This document shows, in pieces, positions 60,491-64,000 of a DNA stretch of 64,000 nucleotides. The DNA is from Mansonella perstans (lineage: Eukaryota > Nematoda > Chromadorea > Rhabditida > Onchocercidae). Under the pieces are notes generated by a model, which had not been told where the DNA came from, made no database searches, and was given only the letters and a program-made list of their open reading frames with translations. The position numbers were made by a program, and so were the translations under genes. Position 1 is the stretch's first letter. Every line of letters begins with the position of its first letter. The stretch spans positions 1 to 64,000 of the forward strand of contig JBAMDO010000176.1 of NCBI GenBank assembly GCA_037074765.1, given 5' to 3'.

Positions 60491-63400
60491 TGTCTTACTC
60501 TTAGTACGCCAGAGCAACATGGAATAATGTAACTGATGCTCCAGCAAAAACAACTCAGGAGTGGTTTAGTATTTCAGAGATAATTTCAGTAGTATCTGAG
60601 TAAATTATAATGTGGGAAATTTTAATTATTGTCTTCTTGGCAAGTTGTTATTAAAAAGCCTCATCAAGGTAATTAGCATAAAACGTGTAATTGCTCCATG
60701 AATAACTGTGAAATGGGTTATGAAATAAACGCCTCATTAGCCACGTAATTTATTATTTTTATCACAATTCAATTCAAAGGTTATCCAACACAATCCATTA
60801 ACTCCTGGGTTATGTTCGCTTCCAGAGATGATTATAGCAGAAGCTCATCATTTTCAAAAAATCTTATATTCCTGGTTACGCAGATACTGTAATGGAAGTT
60901 TTGCAGAATAAAGCTGGAATGGAATTATGAACTACGATAGCGAAAGCTTCACCTGGTCAATAATGCGCGCTCACATTTCCTTCAAAATAATTTTTCAAAA
61001 AATTAAACGGCATCATTAGTTTAGACATCAAAATTTACGCACGCCCCCATTTAACGCAAGGATATTTGATGTAAAAATTGTCGGAGAAATCTGCACATTA
61101 AGCCGATAAAAATGTATTACAGAACGTATTTATAAATGCTTAGAATGTACTAAGAACATATTTCTTGAATTTCGAACAAGTATCCAACGAATAGTGTTAA
61201 TTTTAAAATTTATAAATCTCATTAAAGTTATATGATGTAATACGTAATACAAATAAATTCATATATAATACGACGAAGAATGCACTTACTTCATTTTCGA
61301 CTTTTATTTTTATGGAAAATGGATAAAGCGCTGATTTTTTTTTTTTTTTTATTGGCATGTCTGTTCGAATCATTCCTTCTTAAAATCATTTTAAAAGTCT
61401 TAATTCAGCCATGGGACAAACGATGAGGTTAGACTCTTTAAGCGAGACTGTACACTGCAAAACGCATTATATCATACACTGCAATAGTTAGAAAAATCTG
61501 CACATTAATCCGATAAAAATGTGTTACAGGTCATATTTACAATTGCTTAGAATTTTTCTATCTTTTTGAATTTAATTTAATCAATCTGCAAAATTTCTAT
61601 AATAGAAAACATTTTAATTATCTTGACAATTTTCTATGTTATAAATTATTCCAGTTTCACGACAGAACCTCTTGTAAGCTCTTTCGAAAATACTGTACTA
61701 TACCTTATATTGTACTATGTACTGAATACTGTACTTTGTATGCTACAAATGGGAAATAAGCATAATTGCAAATTTTGAAATTATCAAGCCTATATGACAA
61801 TCATGTATTTTTCCTGAAGCATAAAAATAATTCCGTTTAAGCTATCTTATATTAGCTTGATACTCTTCAAATTATATATTGTCAAAGTTTCGCGATTCTA
61901 AAACGTTTCACTAGCAAGTTTACACGAATTGTTTATCATCCTCGATCATTTAGTGATCATTCACTATGAAATTTAATTATTCCCTTGCAAAATTGAATTA
62001 CGATGGACATTGTTGGATGGAATAAAAGTTGACAAATGTTTCGTCGTTTTGCATTGTTTTGTATCGGTCAGTGGCAGCCGGGTGTTTTTTAAATTTATTT
62101 ATTTTTGCTCGCAATAATCCAGTTGAATAATAACGAATTATGGTACCCTTTTTGAATAAGATAATGAAATGCACTGTTTGTAATAATATATTACCTTAAT
62201 AATTAATAAATAATTAATAATTAATAAAGTAATGAATGGCAATATTATATTATTACATGTATATATCATGTTGTAACAGGAGGAACGTTACAGTTTTTCA
62301 TAAAAATTAAGAAGATAAATAATATTAGAGGAAAAATAAATTTCAAATCTGTTTATTTTTAAACTTTTCGCAAATTTTTTAAAACTTAATTTGGAAATTT
62401 TTTTGTGATATTTAAATTATCATATATGTATCTTTTAACAATAATACTACTTGTCAGGACTGTGAAAGGAAGCGCAAGGCGCTAATTTTGAGATTATAGT
62501 AAAAAAAATAATGAGTTGATTTTTGATTAATGGAAGTCAGAAAGTATTTTTTTAATAAAAGATCAATATAACTGCAAATAAAGAAGCAACATGCATGGAT
62601 TTGCGTAATATATCAATGTCCGAATAAAATTAAATTTCAATTTCAATCTAATTTCAATTTAGGTAGCCGGATCTGGATCTCATAAACAAGGTGATCTCTC
62701 GAATGCTTGCATCCAAATTATTCCAGTCTTAATTATTTACTTTTTGAAAATTATCTGAAAAAAGAAAGAAACACAAATAAAAGTTTAATGATACAAGCAG
62801 AAATATTTTTTTTTAAATTAATTTGCACAAGTTTGAACAATTTTACAAATTTGAGATAAAATTTTCGTAATATTAGACGAAAATTTTTCAACATGTTCTA
62901 GATGCTGCTATACATCGGAAAAGTATGAAAAATGTGGAGGTTCGTTGAATTGAATTAAGTTCAATTAATTCTCATCTAAGCTAAAATTTTTCATACAACA
63001 ATCGAAAAAACAAAAAACGAGTGGCATTTTTTTAGCATAACAAAACAGTGGATGCTTATAATCCTTATTACAGTTATTTCGATGAAAGATATGTAAGTTT
63101 TATTTTTATGAAGCTTCTTCAATGGTAGTGATCAATTAAATAAATTTTTTCGATTTTTTGATTTAGTAGACTTCCTGTAGAATGGTAAAGCTTAGCCGTA
63201 TCGTGTCTATAAAAACGCATTATTTCTGAACTTCGACAATTTGAGTAAACCGGTTCTAAATATGGCGATTTTTCCAACTTCAAATAGTAAAAAAAAGGGG
63301 GGGTGAAACGAAATGAATTAGCGTCATTTTTGATCGTTGACTTTTTTGTTAATATGAATTTCAAACTTTCTATAACATATTATGCCAAACTAATTTGGAA

Positions 63401-64000
63401 CAAAGTAATTATTATTTCAGAAAATTCATGTGGGAAAAAGTAAGAAGAAAAAAAGTAAATGCTTTTGATTTTCTTTAAAATGGCAAATTTTTTTTTTGAT
63501 AAACATTTGAAGAAGAAAAGAAATCCGTCTCACAAGTTTTTTTTTCATTAAATAATTTTTTTTAAATTAAATCGACATTCGTTTTCATGTAATTCTTGAA
63601 TTTTAGTTTTTTACTTCCCCCAGTTAATAAGATTTCATTATGATTTAATTGTAGGACAACATCGAAAGCCGCCAGCAAAGGAAGTTAGTCCTTTCAGCAA
63701 TTATGGGTTCATCCTTCATGTTTTGCAGCTGAAATCGTTTAATTCATTTTTGAACTAAGCATATTGATAAGCTAAGATAACTTTAATAATGAAATTCTCC
63801 TCAGCAAAATTCCAAATATCAAAAATCAAAAGAGACTTCGAAATTTCATTTTACCCATGACTGAGCTAAAATTATACGCGTATGAACTTCCTCAATTTAT
63901 ACTTTACCAAATTATATCCATCTTTTTCAGGAAATATATGAGTAAGAGTTGAAATAAACATTATTTTTTATGGCAAAGAAACTCACTTTTATGTACAAGT
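60491..64000. other. No gene seen
   Basis: AT-rich sequence. The stretch 60780-60960 may be further decayed retroelement. The open frame at 63119-63364 (minus) has no start context, splice signals or recognisable content. Short TAATTAATAAAT-like repetition occurs at 62195-62230. Confidence 0.45.

Noticed and set aside
60780..60960. Possible integrase piece of a BEL/Pao element
   Set aside because: Only short stretches resemble the family and frames are broken; too weak to call.
63119..63364. Minus-strand 81-codon frame
   Set aside because: No start context, splice signal or recognisable sequence in an AT-rich stretch.

Overview
The window looks like nuclear DNA of a parasitic nematode, most likely a filarial worm (clade III). 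It is AT-rich and most genes have many short introns. Acceptors are mostly of the TTTTCAG type, and such an acceptor often lies a few bases before a start codon, which suggests trans-spliced leaders. The gene content fits: short collagen-like proteins, EB-module cysteine-rich proteins and a type-2 MIF. The species assignment is inference; no database was searched.

Bases 1-16500 are a segmental-duplication zone. Two units (about 127-7680 and 7680-16150) and the start of a third (from about 16150) repeat one another with insertions and deletions. Each full unit carries a short collagen-like gene on the minus strand (2817-3446; 12828-13442) and, on the plus strand, a truncated collagen-like copy (7376-7507; 15830-15984). 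The second unit also holds exons of a small acidic gene (9242-9435). The first ~126 bases match part of an intron of the EB-module gene (20281-20402), so the duplication reaches into that neighbour. A possible cysteine-containing 3' gene end follows at 16524-16933.

Bases 18157-25867 (minus) are a secreted protein with 13 recognisable EB-type cysteine modules. Then come rps-14 (26359-27897, minus) and, after a shared upstream region, a plus-strand run: an EI24/EPG-4 homologue (29591-32205), ribosomal protein L36 (33120-33628) and mitochondrial acyl carrier protein (34093-34633). Aspartyl aminopeptidase (35092-38584, minus) meets the acyl carrier gene tail to tail. A 24-exon gene with a clear CENP-C motif (40386-47262, plus) follows; it contains a recent tandem duplication of a whole exon plus intron.

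Bases 49629-54083 are MIF-2, two exons split by a 4.1 kb intron. A complete eight-exon gene for RNA polymerase III subunit RPC4 (50478-53066) lies inside that intron on the opposite strand. The last 10 kb hold a multi-exon membrane protein, probably a seven-transmembrane receptor (56810-58883, minus), flanked on both sides by decayed BEL/Pao retrotransposon fragments in inverted and direct orientation. I see no convincing gene after about 60500.

The well-recognised genes are housekeeping functions (translation, RNA polymerase III, mitochondrial fatty-acid synthesis, autophagy, peptide turnover, kinetochore). The less ordinary content is the collagen duplication zone, the EB protein, the internally duplicating CENP-C and the nested MIF-2/RPC4 pair. 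Exon boundaries were read by eye from splice signals and reading phase; where phases do not agree this is stated.
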